From positions 2,666,001-2,730,000 of the forward strand of contig WUJK01000005.1 in the NCBI GenBank assembly GCA_011317545.1: a stretch of 64,000 bases of DNA. Reading direction: 5' to 3'. The stretch comes from Coniella vitis. Its lineage: Eukaryota; Ascomycota; Sordariomycetes; Diaporthales; Schizoparmaceae. The notes under the pieces are model-generated. The model saw only the letters and a list, made by a program, of their open reading frames with translations. It was not told the origin of the DNA and did not search any database. The position numbers and the translations under genes are program-made. The stretch's first letter is position 1; the number at the start of each line of letters is the position of its first letter. Of this stretch, positions 47,853 through 58,323 are shown piece after piece.

Positions 47853-47875
47853 ATGCCCCTAGATACCGGGTCTGA
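47831..47875 (+). promoter_or_regulatory. Overlapping upstream ORF at the Zn2Cys6 start
   Basis: ATG at 47831 opens a 14-codon frame that ends at 47875, 20 bases past the main ATG (47853) and in another frame. If the transcript includes it, ribosomes starting there would bypass the main start, lowering translation. Whether the leader contains it is unknown. Confidence 0.35.
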
Positions 47876-50585
47876 GCCGCCCAGGAAGAAGCAGCGCACC
47901 GCCAAATCATGTGAGCAGTGCCGCCACCGCAAGGTCCGCTGCGACCAGCGCTTCCCGTGCGGGCCTTGCTGCCGGTCTAGAGGCCGCCTCTCGTGCGCCT
48001 ACCGCAGCCTCCCCGGCGACGCCGTCTCAGCCCGCGATTTACAACCTGGGCCAGTAGCGGCAGCGGCTACAGCAGCACCAGGGGCAGCAACAACGACAAC
48101 AGCAGTGACGCCCGCAACCGCTGCGGGCGGCGCCAGTGGTAGCAGCCAAGCACCGCCGGCTCATGATCGTCCCGCTCGTGCCTCCACGTCGGGAAACCAT
48201 GTTGGCAGGGTCGGACAGGGTGCTGGAGGACTTCGCGCTTCTTCTTCTTCATTTCCCAGGATAGGAGCCTCAGACCACACGGTGGATTTGCTCAAGAGAC
48301 TTGAAGTGCGCATCCAGCGTGTCGAGGACCAAGCAGGTAGAGAGCTTCATGCTCGGGATGGCGGCGAGTCTGCCGAACCTGAAAGCCTGCGAGTAGCACC
48401 GGTCGTTCCCCGGTTTCGCTTCTCGCAGGACAAGGTTAGGATATTTGGCGAAGCCCACTGGATGCATGCCATGTCCAAGGTCAGATTCGAGAGCTCCATT
48501 TGTCGCTGTTTGTATGGGACTGGGCACTAATGAGAGATTCTTCTCCGTAGATGTTGACAAGTCTCCTATTCAATCCCAGTGGCCCGCCAAATTTGGAACA
48601 GCACGGCACGGATCTAAGCAAGGCTGTCAACGAGCTTAGAAGCATTCGTTCTGCAATCAAGGAGAGGCAACAGACTGAAGCCTCGCCCGACCTGACGGAG
48701 CGTAGTCATCTACCCCCTCGGCAAGTTTGCAAGGCTCTCGTCGAAGGCTACTTGCGAACCTTTGAGCGCTTGTACTGCATCCTGGATGTGTCAAAGTTTT
48801 TGAAACAGAGTGACCAATTCTGGGAGGGAACCCCGTCGCTTCCAAAGGTTAGAACTCTTTTCCCAGTATTTGTACTCTACCGTAATTGTGTATACTCCAT
48901 CTTGTCACTGCAGAGCGCGTATGTGATATCACCTAGAATGTCTGTTTCTCTCTATCATATTGAGCTGCTATCAGGTGTTTGCCGTTGTTTGGCTTTGTGC
49001 TTCATGATTTGCAGACGTGCTGATGAATGTGCCCGGTTTTCCCCAGATATTTGCCGTCAAATACGCCCTAGTCATGGCGATCGGACTGCCGTTCACTCCT
49101 TTGGCTGGATCCATTGAACAGCGTGCTTCACTTGCCAGGAGATGGATCAATGCTGCCCAAGTATATCTGTCTGTGCGTGAAAGGACCACCAGAAACATAC
49201 AGGGCCTGGAGATCTTTTGTCTGCTCATTGTTGCTCGCCAAGCCAACGGCCTCCGTCCTTCACAATTCTTTTCACCTGCTGCCTTGCTCTCACTCGCCAT
49301 GCAAATGGGCCTCCACAGTTATAAACATAGCTCGACGAGGCTATCCACAGACCAAACCAGAACTTTGTCTCGCTTGTGGTTGACTGTGGTTGAGCTATGC
49401 TTGTCCTCAAGTCTCGACGATGGAACACTGCCGCCACGGAGCCTCAGACTAGACGACACAGATGCACCGCTTAACTTGACCGACACAGAGCTAGCTGACG
49501 GAACCGCATCCGAAAATTCGTACTCAGAGAAGGTCCAAGGTAGAGAGACTTCGTCTCTCCATGCAATCTTGCACCAATCTCAGCACCTGCGTATGCAGGC
49601 ATTGGAGATCATCAATAGCCCAGGTCCCCGACCTTCCTACAATACCATCATCGACCTTGCATCCCACCTCCAAACAGCCTGTCACCAATCCTCGACCTTC
49701 TTCGCTTCCCACGCAGCCAAGCTGGGCCCAGATGCCCGCTTTCAGCGCCGATACATTGACATGTACCTGCGCAAGCACATCCTCCTGCTCCACCGACCAT
49801 TTATGCTCGAAGCCCACCGGGATCCGCGGCTCTACCTCTCACGCAAGATCTGCCTTGAAACAAGTATGATCATGGCCTCGTACACGGACGACATACTCCT
49901 GCCCTCGCCGCTGCGGGATGACTTTGCGAGCTCCATGGTGCACGGGAGAGGCCACCTGCGCGGCGGGCTCAGCCTCGACGTATCCATCACGCTGGCCTAC
50001 GAAGTCAACACGCAGCTTCTCGAGGAGCGCGGGACGCGCGTCAACACGAGAAATTCACAGGTGGCCAAGAATGGTACTTTTGGGGCTGGTGCTGGTGCTG
50101 GTGCTACCGTTGACGAGCAAGTTGACGAGGATGATGATGACCCGGCGCATAAGCTTGCGCGCGCAGCGCGAGCGCCTATTCTACAACGCCTCAAGCATAT
50201 CCAGACGCAGCTATTTGAAATCATCCTCGCGGGGTGTCCGGATTTCAAGCGGTATCTTCTTTTGTGCGCGGTCCTTGCCAAGCTGAAAGCGCTTGAAGCG
50301 GATGAGGACGACTCGGCGGCGTTTCTGGCCGGGGTAACGGAGCATTCGATCAAATGTGCTGCGGCCGTGCAGGCATTTGTGAATGACGGTGCTAGAACCG
50401 CAACAGCAGGAGTAGGAGTAGGGTCAACAGTAGCAGACAACTACAAAGAAGATTCCACGGATGCTTCTCGGTCAACGCTATTCGGGGACCAGGATTTTGA
50501 CCTAATGGATATGGTATGTATCTTCTTCATACTGTGGATATTGTGCAATTACTCTCGAATCGCGCCAATGAAAAAGAACACTCTC

Positions 50586-50616
<31 letters not shown>

Positions 50617-50721
50617 GGAGGGAGGGAGAGAGCTGATATTCAATATAAACTCTAGGACCTCGGACTTATGTTTGACCCTTTGACCCTGTTCAACCATGGT
50701 TTCTACGATTGTACTATCTGA
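47853..50721 (+). CDS. Zn2Cys6 fungal transcription factor
   Basis: Four exons, 47853-48479, 48551-48847, 49047-50513 and 50656-50721, give 818 residues. The Zn2Cys6 binuclear cluster is at C20, C23, C30, C36, C39 and C48 (SCEQCRHRKVRCDQRFPCGP), preceded by a nuclear signal RKKQR (11-15). C40 adds an extra cysteine beside C39. A linker rich in Ala/Thr/Ser follows, then a coiled-coil segment (DLLKRLEVRIQRVED) and the fungal-specific transcription factor middle homology region (residues about 305-560: ALVMAIGLPFTPLAGSIEQR, IQGLEIFCLLIVARQAN, LHRPFMLEAHRDPR). Intron 2 was placed with its acceptor at 49046 so that SLPK joins IFAVKYALV in frame; the earlier CAG at 49014 breaks frame. The last exon adds the acidic tail DLGLMFDPLTLF. 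Targets unknown; the neighbouring dehydrogenase is a natural candidate. Confidence 0.9.
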
Positions 50722-51169
50722 GGGCTCTATCCGTATAGCCCTTAAGGCCTTCATGTGAGTGTATTGCGACGGCAACTATTGTGTTTGACATGGCCGCAAT
50801 AACCTCATTGTACAGAGTCCGAGGCGCATTCAACAGTCTTTCCGAACTCATTGGGACTGTACATATGCCAACTATTCCGGCATGTCGAGTCGGCTTTGCG
50901 AGACACAATGAGTTGGTCAGGAGCAAAGTCAACATCTGATACTAACGCAGACATATATATGATATTTCGCAACAAATCATATCAACGTACTATACAATAG
51001 AGTAGAGGATATATACAACCTTGGAAATCCTCAGTTGTCCATTTAATCAATACATGTTCCCCTTCCCCAATCCCCCAAAGTCACAGATCCAGTTGCATCT
51101 CACCAATTCACCATATATCATCTTTTTTCTGGGCATGGAGTGAGTTCGCCTCCCGTCTTGAGTGTAAAA
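50722..51169. other. Convergent intergenic region
   Basis: The 3' flanks of the Zn2Cys6 gene (+) and the dehydrogenase (-). AT-rich, no gene seen. Confidence 0.5.
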
Positions 51170-51931
51170 TCAATAGCTAAACTCCTGCCCAACAAGTTTC
51201 TCGCTCAACTTCCACAAGCGCTCCGCTTCAAAGTCATCGCGAGCCCAAACCTTGACGTACCAGGTATTGGCGAGGTCTTCAAGCTGGTTATCATGTAGGA
51301 AACCTCCATTTCCATCTATTTTGATTACCGTTTTTAGCTCTTGAAGCAGTCGTTTCTGGCTCTTAAGGGAGACAAAGGGGGGAGAGGATCGCAAGGAAAT
51401 AAGCAAAAGGCAGAAAGAAAAAAAAACAAATTCAAAGGAACACAAGATACTAACGTTTCAAATCGGGACTAAAAGCAGCAGTAACGAGCGTCGAGGCACC
51501 GCAGTCTAGAGACTTGTACGTGAACAAGCCGGTCTTCATGGCAATTGCTTCCAAGTTTCCCAGCTCACGATCCAGGAGATCTGTGTGGATAAAAATTGGC
51601 GTCAGCCCGCTGTCGCGGATCCAAAAGAGTAGAAAAGAAAAGGAAAGGATAGAAAGAGAAAGACAACGGGTCTGATCTTACACATGTCCTCCATCTCAGC
51701 CGACAGGTCCAAATGCGCAGCGAGCTTCGTGGAGCCCACGAAGCCGGGACACAGGCTGTATGCTTGGAGGTTGTGCGATGCACCGAGTTTCGCAGCGAGG
51801 CTCCGCGCAAAGAGGTTGTTTGCTGTTTTGGACTGGCCGTAACCGCGCCACTTGTTGTAGGTCTCGCCATTCTAAAAAGAAGAAGAAGAAGCGGCAAATC
51901 AGAAAACATGAATGCTGACACTTTCCTTCCT

Positions 51932-51972
<41 letters not shown>

Positions 51973-52608
51973 GTGACTTTCCATATCACTTACCATGAAA
52001 TTGTAATCAGCCCACCGGATAGGACTCATCCGGTGCCCATTGCTGCTCACAACCACGACCCTAGGCGCGGTCGACGCAAGTACCTTGGGCATGAGCAAGT
52101 TCACCAAGAGGAATGGACCCAGGTGGTTTGTCGCAAACTGGCTTTCCAGGCCTTCTGCCGAAAGCGTATAGTCTGTTGCCATGATGCCTGCATTGAGCAT
52201 CACCACGTCAATGCGCGGCACAACTCCCCCGTCCCATGACAAGAGCTCTGTAGCGGCTTGGCGGACCGAAGCGAGAGAGAGGAGGTCGACTTGGAGGATG
52301 CGTGTGTCGACAGCCTTGTTGGCGTCGGAAGAAGATGAAGAAGAAGAAGAAGAAGAAGCAGAGGCCGTGATGGCATCAGCCGTCTGCTGGAGCTTGGCCG
52401 GGTTGCGGCCCGCGAGGATGATGAGTTTGGGCTGCGCAGCGGCGACGCGCACGGCGAACTCGCCGCCGATACTGGTGAGCGTGGGGCCGACGACGAGGAT
52501 GATCTTGTCTTTGATTTCAGGGGTGTATTTCTGCGCGAGCTGTGTAGCGGTCGTTGTTGTGTCGTATGGGGCGTGGGTGTAGTTTGGGATGTCCTTGAGG
52601 GGATCCAT
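51170..52608 (-). CDS. Short-chain dehydrogenase/reductase (WWOX/retinol-dehydrogenase-like)
   Basis: Four exons, 52608-51994, 51871-51682, 51580-51455 and 51315-51170, give 358 residues. The Rossmann nucleotide-binding segment is IILVVGPTLTSIGGEFAVRV, a variant of TGxxxGxG in which the first Thr is Val and the glycine spacing is loose, as in the fungal WWOX-like subgroup. ILAGRNPAKL follows strand 2 and suggests NADP(H). LNAGIMA, VVVSSNGH and the catalytic Y216-x3-K220 (YGQSKTANN) are all present. A poly-Ser stretch encoded by AGY/TCN codons lies at residues about 82-92. Joins are in frame: DYNFM-NGETYNKW, EMEDM-YLLDREL, SPDLK-HGNGGFL. The substrate is unknown. Intron 1 contains a 38-base T run on the plus strand. 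Confidence 0.87.
51934..51971. repeat. 38-base homopolymer T run in intron 1 of the dehydrogenase
   Basis: An uninterrupted T run between the exon ending at 51871 and the exon beginning at 51994; on the gene's sense strand it is poly-A just after the 5' splice site. Confidence 0.9.
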
Positions 52609-54336
52609 TGTGCTGATTAGAGCGATGAGGATGTTGATGCTAGCGATGGCAACGATGGAGAGTAATCTTTGTGTGCAGAAATCCGGGAAAAGGGTGAAAT
52701 ACTTTGACTGTTCTTGTTGATTTCATGATAATTCTTGGCTCGGCTGCCGAGGCGATTCCCATCCTGTTTATATAGTTGGAAACAATCACTGCTGCTTAAT
52801 TAGTAGCGGTTCCAAGGTTTTACTCATATGTATTTGACAGTAATAGACGGTGTTTTGAATCTGGCCGTCTCGAAGGGAAGTCCTCGTCTGCATTGCTTTC
52901 CTACTTTGGATGCGAATTCACATCAGCCAAAGTCGGTCCCAGTCATGATATCTCCACAACGACGACAACCGAGAGTTCTCTTTGACGTTATGACCAGCCA
53001 GGTAACTTCAGACATATTTTGAAGGAAGAAAAAAAAAAACATTAGTCTACTGTTCTCGAGCCTCGCCACACTCAGGATATTGCACGCAGCAGAAAATCAA
53101 GGTCAAATCTCGTTCATCACCGTCGCCCAATTCGTGCTGCGTTCCCAACGAACCAAACGGGAAGCCCCATGGTTAAAATCGGCCGTTGGCGGTCCCCTGT
53201 AGCACGGGCGGATAGGGCCGGCCTTAAGGCGCTCTATGACCTGTGACCCGAAAGGCTCGCTGGCTCGGTGGAACACCACGCCCCGTTTTAGCTTTGCGCT
53301 AGTCCCAAAGGGGTAAATAATTCATATCTATCTATCCCTTGGATCAACCCGCGCCGGGCCGATTTACCAACGAGGTCGCAAAAGAGACTTGAGACAGGAG
53401 TTGGGAAGATGTAAGCAGGATTCAGTCGATGGATCTTGGCAGCTTGATTACAGTATCCTCATTCTGGTGTGGAAACGAAGTCATATGACCTTCATGCTGA
53501 TCCCTCAGCCTCTCTACACCAGCAGAGAAAAATGGTTTTCGTCTTCTGCTACTATTGTCTCTTTTGCCATGACCGAATCCGTGGTCGCATCAAGTTTGTA
53601 TCGGCATGTTCAGACAACTACGAAATCACAAAAAGAAAGGTTCAAATGGCAGTGATTATACTCCAGAAGGAATACGCGCCATCAAGCAGATTTACATAGC
53701 AATCCAAAGCACAAAATCTGTCCGGTCAAACGCTTACAGCCCTAGACTTACACTTTCAGACTTGAAGTGATCGAAGTGAAACAAAAAGACCAAGTTCAAC
53801 AGCTTGGCACTGCCCTACATAAAGTCTCGATTGTGAAGTGCCTCGCTGCTTGGCTTTAGCCAGAATGTCGCTCGGGTAATCAAGCCATTTCCAGCACCCT
53901 CTGATTCTTTGGGAAGCAGTCAGCTTCATTTGCGACTCACAGCCGGCTATCGAAAGTGCCACAGAGAGGAAAGTAAGTCGCCCAACCAAGAGGAGAAGTT
54001 GCCCAGCAACCAGTCAGATGCAAAGATTGTAGCCGGAGGCTCATACCATGTCTTGGTCGTTTTGTGTTCAACTTCGTATTTTACCCTACACGTGAACAGA
54101 ATGATCCAGTTTTGCGTGTCCCCTCAGATCCTGACCCTGCCTTGGACCAGCCCGCCACTTCAGGTTGACGGCTGCGAGGCACTATCCCGTGTCGATATAG
54201 ATATTGGGATTTCTATAAAAGCCGCGGCTGTATATCCCAAGGCTCTTGTTTGAAAAAATAAATGAGTGGCCATTCTTTCGAGAAGCTTGACATTCTCACT
54301 GGAACCACAACCGAGCAACGTGATATTCATAGCAAC
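52609..54336. other. Divergent intergenic region
   Basis: No gene supported. TATA-like sequence for the dehydrogenase lies at 52767-52774 (TATATAAA on the minus strand), about 160 bases upstream of its ATG. Another TATA box for the secreted protein is at 54214-54220. The middle holds only short frames. Confidence 0.5.
54214..54220 (+). promoter_or_regulatory. TATA box upstream of the secreted protein gene
   Basis: TATAAAA at 54214-54220, 117 bases before the ATG at 54337, a suitable distance for a fungal TATA-driven, often inducible, gene. Confidence 0.45.
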
Positions 54337-54873
54337 ATGCTTTCCAAGATCCTACTTGCCATCTTCCTGTATGTCTCCAGACAGCTTGCTTCACCAAGAG
54401 TTGCAAAGAGTTAACGAAAGCACCACACAAGCGGCACCGTTTCCGCGCAGATAATAATTCCAGACCCCATCATCCCCTTGCCTCCTAGCTTGACAACATC
54501 GGAAATCCAAAATGAACAGTCGTCGTACCGTAGCCCGACCGCTACCACGTTGATCACGGAGACGACAACCACGACGACCACCGAGACAGTTACCGCGTCA
54601 CTGTCACCCTCCACCACACCATTCGATTCTCCGTCATCATGCCCAACAGTAACTAAGACGGGGTCCGTCTGCGAGACGTGCATCTTCCCACAGTGTGTCT
54701 TTTTGTCGACGATTGACCCACCGTGTGCCTGTCCGACGCCGCTTGAGACCGTGGTCATCGATTATCCGTGCCGGAGCGATGGACGCTGTGAGCCGGCTGG
54801 GTGTGGCACGTTTTACAGTGTTGCCTCGAGGACTTGTGTTGGTGTTCCTTCATCTTTACATCCGAGTGCTTGA
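54337..54873 (+). CDS. Small secreted cysteine-rich protein (effector-like)
   Basis: Two exons, 54337-54368 and 54432-54873, give 157 residues. Splicing the 63-base intron (GTATGT...CAAG) removes an in-frame stop and creates a clean signal peptide, MLSKILLAIFLGTVSA, with likely cleavage before Q17. The mature protein has a Thr/Ser-rich stretch (ETTTTTTTETVTASL) and then a domain with ten cysteines: SCP, VCETC, PQC, PCAC, PCR, RCE, GCG and TCV. No C-terminal hydrophobic tail or membrane span, so it should be released or wall-bound. I do not recognise a named family; similar Cys-spaced domains occur in secreted proteins of Hypocreales. The intron is inferred from frame and signal-peptide quality; transcript data would settle it. 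Confidence 0.62.
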
Positions 54874-55389
54874 TTTTGCTCTCTTTCTGAATTCGGCACA
54901 TGGATACAGTTTTTGACTCTGGACACATCTATTAGGCTTACGAAACCTTTGCCGAAATCACTCCGTCCGTCTTTAATTCTGTGTGAGCTGGTTCTGCGGT
55001 CATTGGATCAGTCTGGCGGTTTCGGAGGTTGTTCGAAGACGCAGAAGAATAAGTCAAAGGAAGGATCTATATTATGCAGCAATTTTATCCTACTAAATTG
55101 ATCATCTTCAGTCATGTTAACGACGGCCAGTTGCTGTCAACTGGATTATTTCTCGTTGCAAAATGAAGTGTTGAGTACAAAGTACGAAGATCGTAAAGCG
55201 TTCGTCATTTCTCGATAGTCTTCATGCAACCTGAGAGAGACCAACATAATCTCGCGAACTAAACTCCACGCTCTATTTTGAATCAACGACTTCGTTAACT
55301 CGCCGTGACCATGCTCTAATGCCGAGAAAACAAGTTCGACCGTTTAACCCCCTTTTTTTTTTTGGCCAACACAAGGATCATTGAACCAA
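54874..55389. other. Convergent intergenic region
   Basis: The 3' flanks of the secreted protein gene and the acetolactate decarboxylase gene. No other gene seen; a T10 run lies near 55350-55362. Confidence 0.5.
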
Positions 55390-56142
55390 TCATCCCTCCA
55401 CAGCGGCAATAGCCTCGGAATCCCCCTGCAACCGCGCATTATTGAACTCGTCGTCATGCGCCGGCAGCTCCAAATGAAACTTGTACGCTGGAGCCACCTC
55501 AACGGTCACCTCGCCATCTGAGACGAGTGCCAGCAAATGCCCGCCTTTCCGCCTATCTGCGCTGATGAAATGCAAATGGTCGCCAGAAACACTCACATTC
55601 TGCATGTACGCCGGCGAGCGGAAGCCGAAAATGGTGCCCTCAATGGGCGGGTCCTCCTCAAAGGTGTTGGACGTCTGGTGGGCACCCACCTCGGTCAAAC
55701 CCTCGTGGGGCTTTGTCTGGCCCCCGACCGTGCGCACCGTGATGGTGCGGAAGCGGCCGTGGATGCGAATGGCCAAGTAGACGTTGTGGGCTTCTGGGAG
55801 AAGGAACGCGACGAGGCTGTGGAGGTCGGCCTTGTCGGAGAGCACGGCCTGGGTGGACTGGATGGGCTGAAAGTGCGTGATCATGGCAAAGGGGGCGACG
55901 GCGACCTCGTCCTGTTTGCTGCTGGAAGAGGAGTCTGAGAGGTTGACCTCTGTGACGGAACCATCGGAGCGCATCTGGTAGACGACGCCGTCGAGCACAA
56001 TCATCTCGCCTTCGAGGTGCCGGAAGGTGCCGAGGCCGTGGTCGCCGTGCTTGAGGAGGTCTGCGATGGGCAGGCCGTTGTCGGCAACGCCGTCTAGCAG
56101 GGCGGTGACAATGGAGTATTGGAAGATCTCATTTGGAGCCAT
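55390..56142 (-). CDS. Alpha-acetolactate decarboxylase (AlsD/BudA type)
   Basis: A single exon of 250 residues. It decarboxylates alpha-acetolactate to acetoin. The zinc ligands of the bacterial enzyme (H194, H196, H207 in the Brevibacillus numbering I recall) have exact-spacing counterparts H189, H191 and H202 in DHLHFISADRRKGGH. The catalytic glutamates correspond to E46 (FRHLEGEMIVLDG) and E249 in the C-terminal AIAAVEG. An Arg-rich strand, RIHGRFRTITVRTV (126-139), holds the catalytic arginine region. No signal peptide or mitochondrial presequence, so cytosolic. A Ser-rich insert (residues 69-75) is the only low-complexity part. It is divergent from the acetolactate synthase gene with 489 bases between the starts. 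The family is mainly bacterial; transfer is inferred. Confidence 0.93.
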   Translation of the reverse strand: MAPNEIFQYSIVTALLDGVADNGLPIADLLKHGDHGLGTFRHLEGEMIVLDGVVYQMRSDGSVTEVNLSDSSSSSKQDEVAVAPFAMITHFQPIQSTQAVLSDKADLHSLVAFLLPEAHNVYLAIRIHGRFRTITVRTVGGQTKPHEGLTEVGAHQTSNTFEEDPPIEGTIFGFRSPAYMQNVSVSGDHLHFISADRRKGGHLLALVSDGEVTVEVAPAYKFHLELPAHDDEFNNARLQGDSEAIAAVEG

Positions 56143-56631
56143 GGCAGCGTTGTGGAACGAACAGCGAGAGGTCTTGGATGAGTGAGTGGCTGAGCGAGTG
56201 AGTTGGCTTACAGTTGAACAGCGAGTGAGCGCTGGGCAGAGGTTGAGAGAAGGCCTGGCCTGTGCATTGAGAAGCCCCTACAAGCACCTACCAGGACGTT
56301 GACTTACAGGGGCTGCGGGCTGCTGAGCTACGTAATCGAGTCGAAGCTACTGGATGCATACGCTAAAAGAAAGGACCCACAGGCCTATGACCAGGGCTAA
56401 CATCATCCCAGCTCAAGCGGTGACGTTGTAAGCTTGCATATGCTGCGCCCTGCTGGTGCTCCTCCTCCTCGTCCACCTCCTCCTCCTCCAGCCGTCTAGT
56501 TTCGCGATCTTCACCAGAGGAATGTACCTCTTATACACATATAAAAATAATAACTTGGACATCTATCCATTCCTACACCTCCCTCTCGTTTTGCCAAACG
56601 CCCCAGTCCGCAGCTTGACGAGCATATAGCC
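56143..56631. promoter_or_regulatory. Shared divergent promoter of the acetoin gene pair
   Basis: A 489-base region serving both genes. It has a CCT-repeat pyrimidine tract (56455-56490) and a TATAAAAA element at 56540-56547, 85 bases upstream of the synthase ATG. The spacing and divergent layout would let one regulator control both steps. Confidence 0.5.
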
Positions 56632-58323
56632 ATGTCGGCGTCCACCGAAACCGTTGACGTCCTTATCGAATCGCTGCGGGCCGCCGGCGTCAAGTTCGTT
56701 TTTGGCGTCCCTGGAGCAAAGATTGATTCAGTCTTCAACGCGCTCATCGACCATCCAGAGATCAAGCTTATCGTGTGTCGTCATGAGCAAAACGCCGCCT
56801 TCATTGCTGGCGCGATTGGTAAGATTACCGGCAAGCCCGGCGTCTGCATTGCTACATCGGGCCCAGGGACCAGCAACCTTGTCACCGGCCTCGTAACAGC
56901 AAACGACGAAGGCACTCCTGTTGTGGCCATAGTAGGAAGCGTGCCACGCGCCCAGGCCGCAAAGCGCACCCATCAGAGCCTCGAGGCCGTCGCCCTGCTG
57001 CAACCCGTCACCAAAAAGGTCACGGCTGCCGTCGTGGAGGACCAAGTCCCCGAAATCGTGCTCGATGCCTTTCGCGTGGCTGCCGCTGTGCCTCAGGGAG
57101 CGACCGTCATCAGCTTGCCCATGGACATCATGACAGCAGGCCACAAGTCCTCCACTCCCGCGCCGCCGCCTCGTGCGTTTCTCCCCCCAGCATACGGCCC
57201 CTCCCCGGCATCCGCGCTCGCCGATGCAGCCAAGCTCATTGAGAACGCAAAGTTCCCCGTCTTATTCCTCGGTGGGCGCGGCGCAGACCAGCATGTTGTC
57301 GATGCGGTCCAGAGCTTCCTGCGCAAGCACCCGATCCCCGTCGTCGAGACGTTCCAGGCCGCGGGAGCCATTTCGCAGGAACTCGTGCGCCTCTTTTACG
57401 GACGCATTGGCCTCTTCCGTAATCAGCCAGGCGACCAGATGATCAAGAACTCTGATCTCGTCATTACCGTTGGCTACGACCAGGCCGAGTACGATCCGAG
57501 CCAGTGGAACGCCAGGGGCCCGGACCTGCCCATCATCCACATGGACATTTTGCAGGCAGACATCAGCGCGCCGTACACTCCCCAGATTGAGCTTGTTGGA
57601 TCCATGGCCGACAATCTCAATGCGCTGGCAGACAAGCTGACGAGTGTCGCGCGGCCGCAAGACACGGAAGTCGGCCAGTCCATCTACAAGACCTTTCACG
57701 AGTGGGAGGCGAGTCCAAAGGCCCAAGGCACGGGTGACCCGAAAGGCCCCGTGCACCCTCTGCACTTTATCAGGCTGCTGCAGGCCATGATTGCACCCGG
57801 GACGACAGTAACGAGCGATGTAGGCAGTCTCTACATTTGGCTCTCGCGGTTCTTCTACTCGTATGCGCCGAGGACGTTCCTTGTCAGCAATGCCCAGCAG
57901 ACGCTGGGTGTTGCGCTTCCTTGGGCCATTGGCGCGTCCCTTATCCATGGACCGGACAAGAAGATTGTCAGCGTGAGCGGAGACGGCGGATTTCTGTTTA
58001 GTGGGCAGGAGCTGGTCACGGCGGTGCAGCAGGGCTGCAATATCACGCATTTCATCTGGAATGATGGCAAGTACAATATGGTCGAGTTCCAAGAGGTCGA
58101 CAAGTACGGACGAAGCGCCGGCGTCGACCTTGGTGGGGTAGATTTTGTGAAGTATGCTGAGGCATTTGGAGCCAAGGGGCTGAGAGCAAACTCATCGGAG
58201 GAAATGGAGGCCATCATGAAGGAGGCTCTGGCGTATAAGGGTGTTTGTGTGGTGGACGTTGTGATTGATTATAAGGATAACCACGACTTGATGACGCATG
58301 TGATTGCCGGCAGTATATCCTAA
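56632..58323 (+). CDS. Catabolic-type acetolactate synthase (AlsS/BudB type)
   Basis: A single exon of 563 residues, the length of bacterial catabolic enzymes. It condenses two pyruvates to alpha-acetolactate with thiamine diphosphate. Features: FVFGVPGAKIDSVFNALI, the catalytic glutamate E52 in CRHEQNAAF, TSGPGTSNLVTGLVTANDEG, FYGRIGLFRNQPGDQ with YDQAEYDPSQWN (a hallmark of the catabolic branch), and the cofactor motif GDGGFLFSG...WND (residues 450-478, Mg ligands D451 and N477). It starts directly on the N-terminal fold, so it lacks the mitochondrial presequence and FAD-binding features expected of the fungal biosynthetic enzyme Ilv2. With the divergent decarboxylase gene it forms a complete route from pyruvate to acetoin. 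Sequence style and absence of introns suggest bacterial origin. Confidence 0.94.
   Translation: MSASTETVDVLIESLRAAGVKFVFGVPGAKIDSVFNALIDHPEIKLIVCRHEQNAAFIAGAIGKITGKPGVCIATSGPGTSNLVTGLVTANDEGTPVVAIVGSVPRAQAAKRTHQSLEAVALLQPVTKKVTAAVVEDQVPEIVLDAFRVAAAVPQGATVISLPMDIMTAGHKSSTPAPPPRAFLPPAYGPSPASALADAAKLIENAKFPVLFLGGRGADQHVVDAVQSFLRKHPIPVVETFQAAGAISQELVRLFYGRIGLFRNQPGDQMIKNSDLVITVGYDQAEYDPSQWNARGPDLPIIHMDILQADISAPYTPQIELVGSMADNLNALADKLTSVARPQDTEVGQSIYKTFHEWEASPKAQGTGDPKGPVHPLHFIRLLQAMIAPGTTVTSDVGSLYIWLSRFFYSYAPRTFLVSNAQQTLGVALPWAIGASLIHGPDKKIVSVSGDGGFLFSGQELVTAVQQGCNITHFIWNDGKYNMVEFQEVDKYGRSAGVDLGGVDFVKYAEAFGAKGLRANSSEEMEAIMKEALAYKGVCVVDVVIDYKDNHDLMTHVIAGSIS

Noticed and set aside
49015..49046. Earlier acceptor (CAG at 49012-49014) for intron 2 of the Zn2Cys6 gene
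   Set aside because: It leaves the reading frame broken; the acceptor at 49046 keeps frame and fits the regulator family better.
53150..53300. Possible tRNA-like GC-rich stretch
   Set aside because: I could not fold a cloverleaf with A- and B-box promoter elements.
57262..58092. A 276-codon minus-strand frame inside the acetolactate synthase
   Set aside because: Antisense shadow of a strongly conserved coding region.
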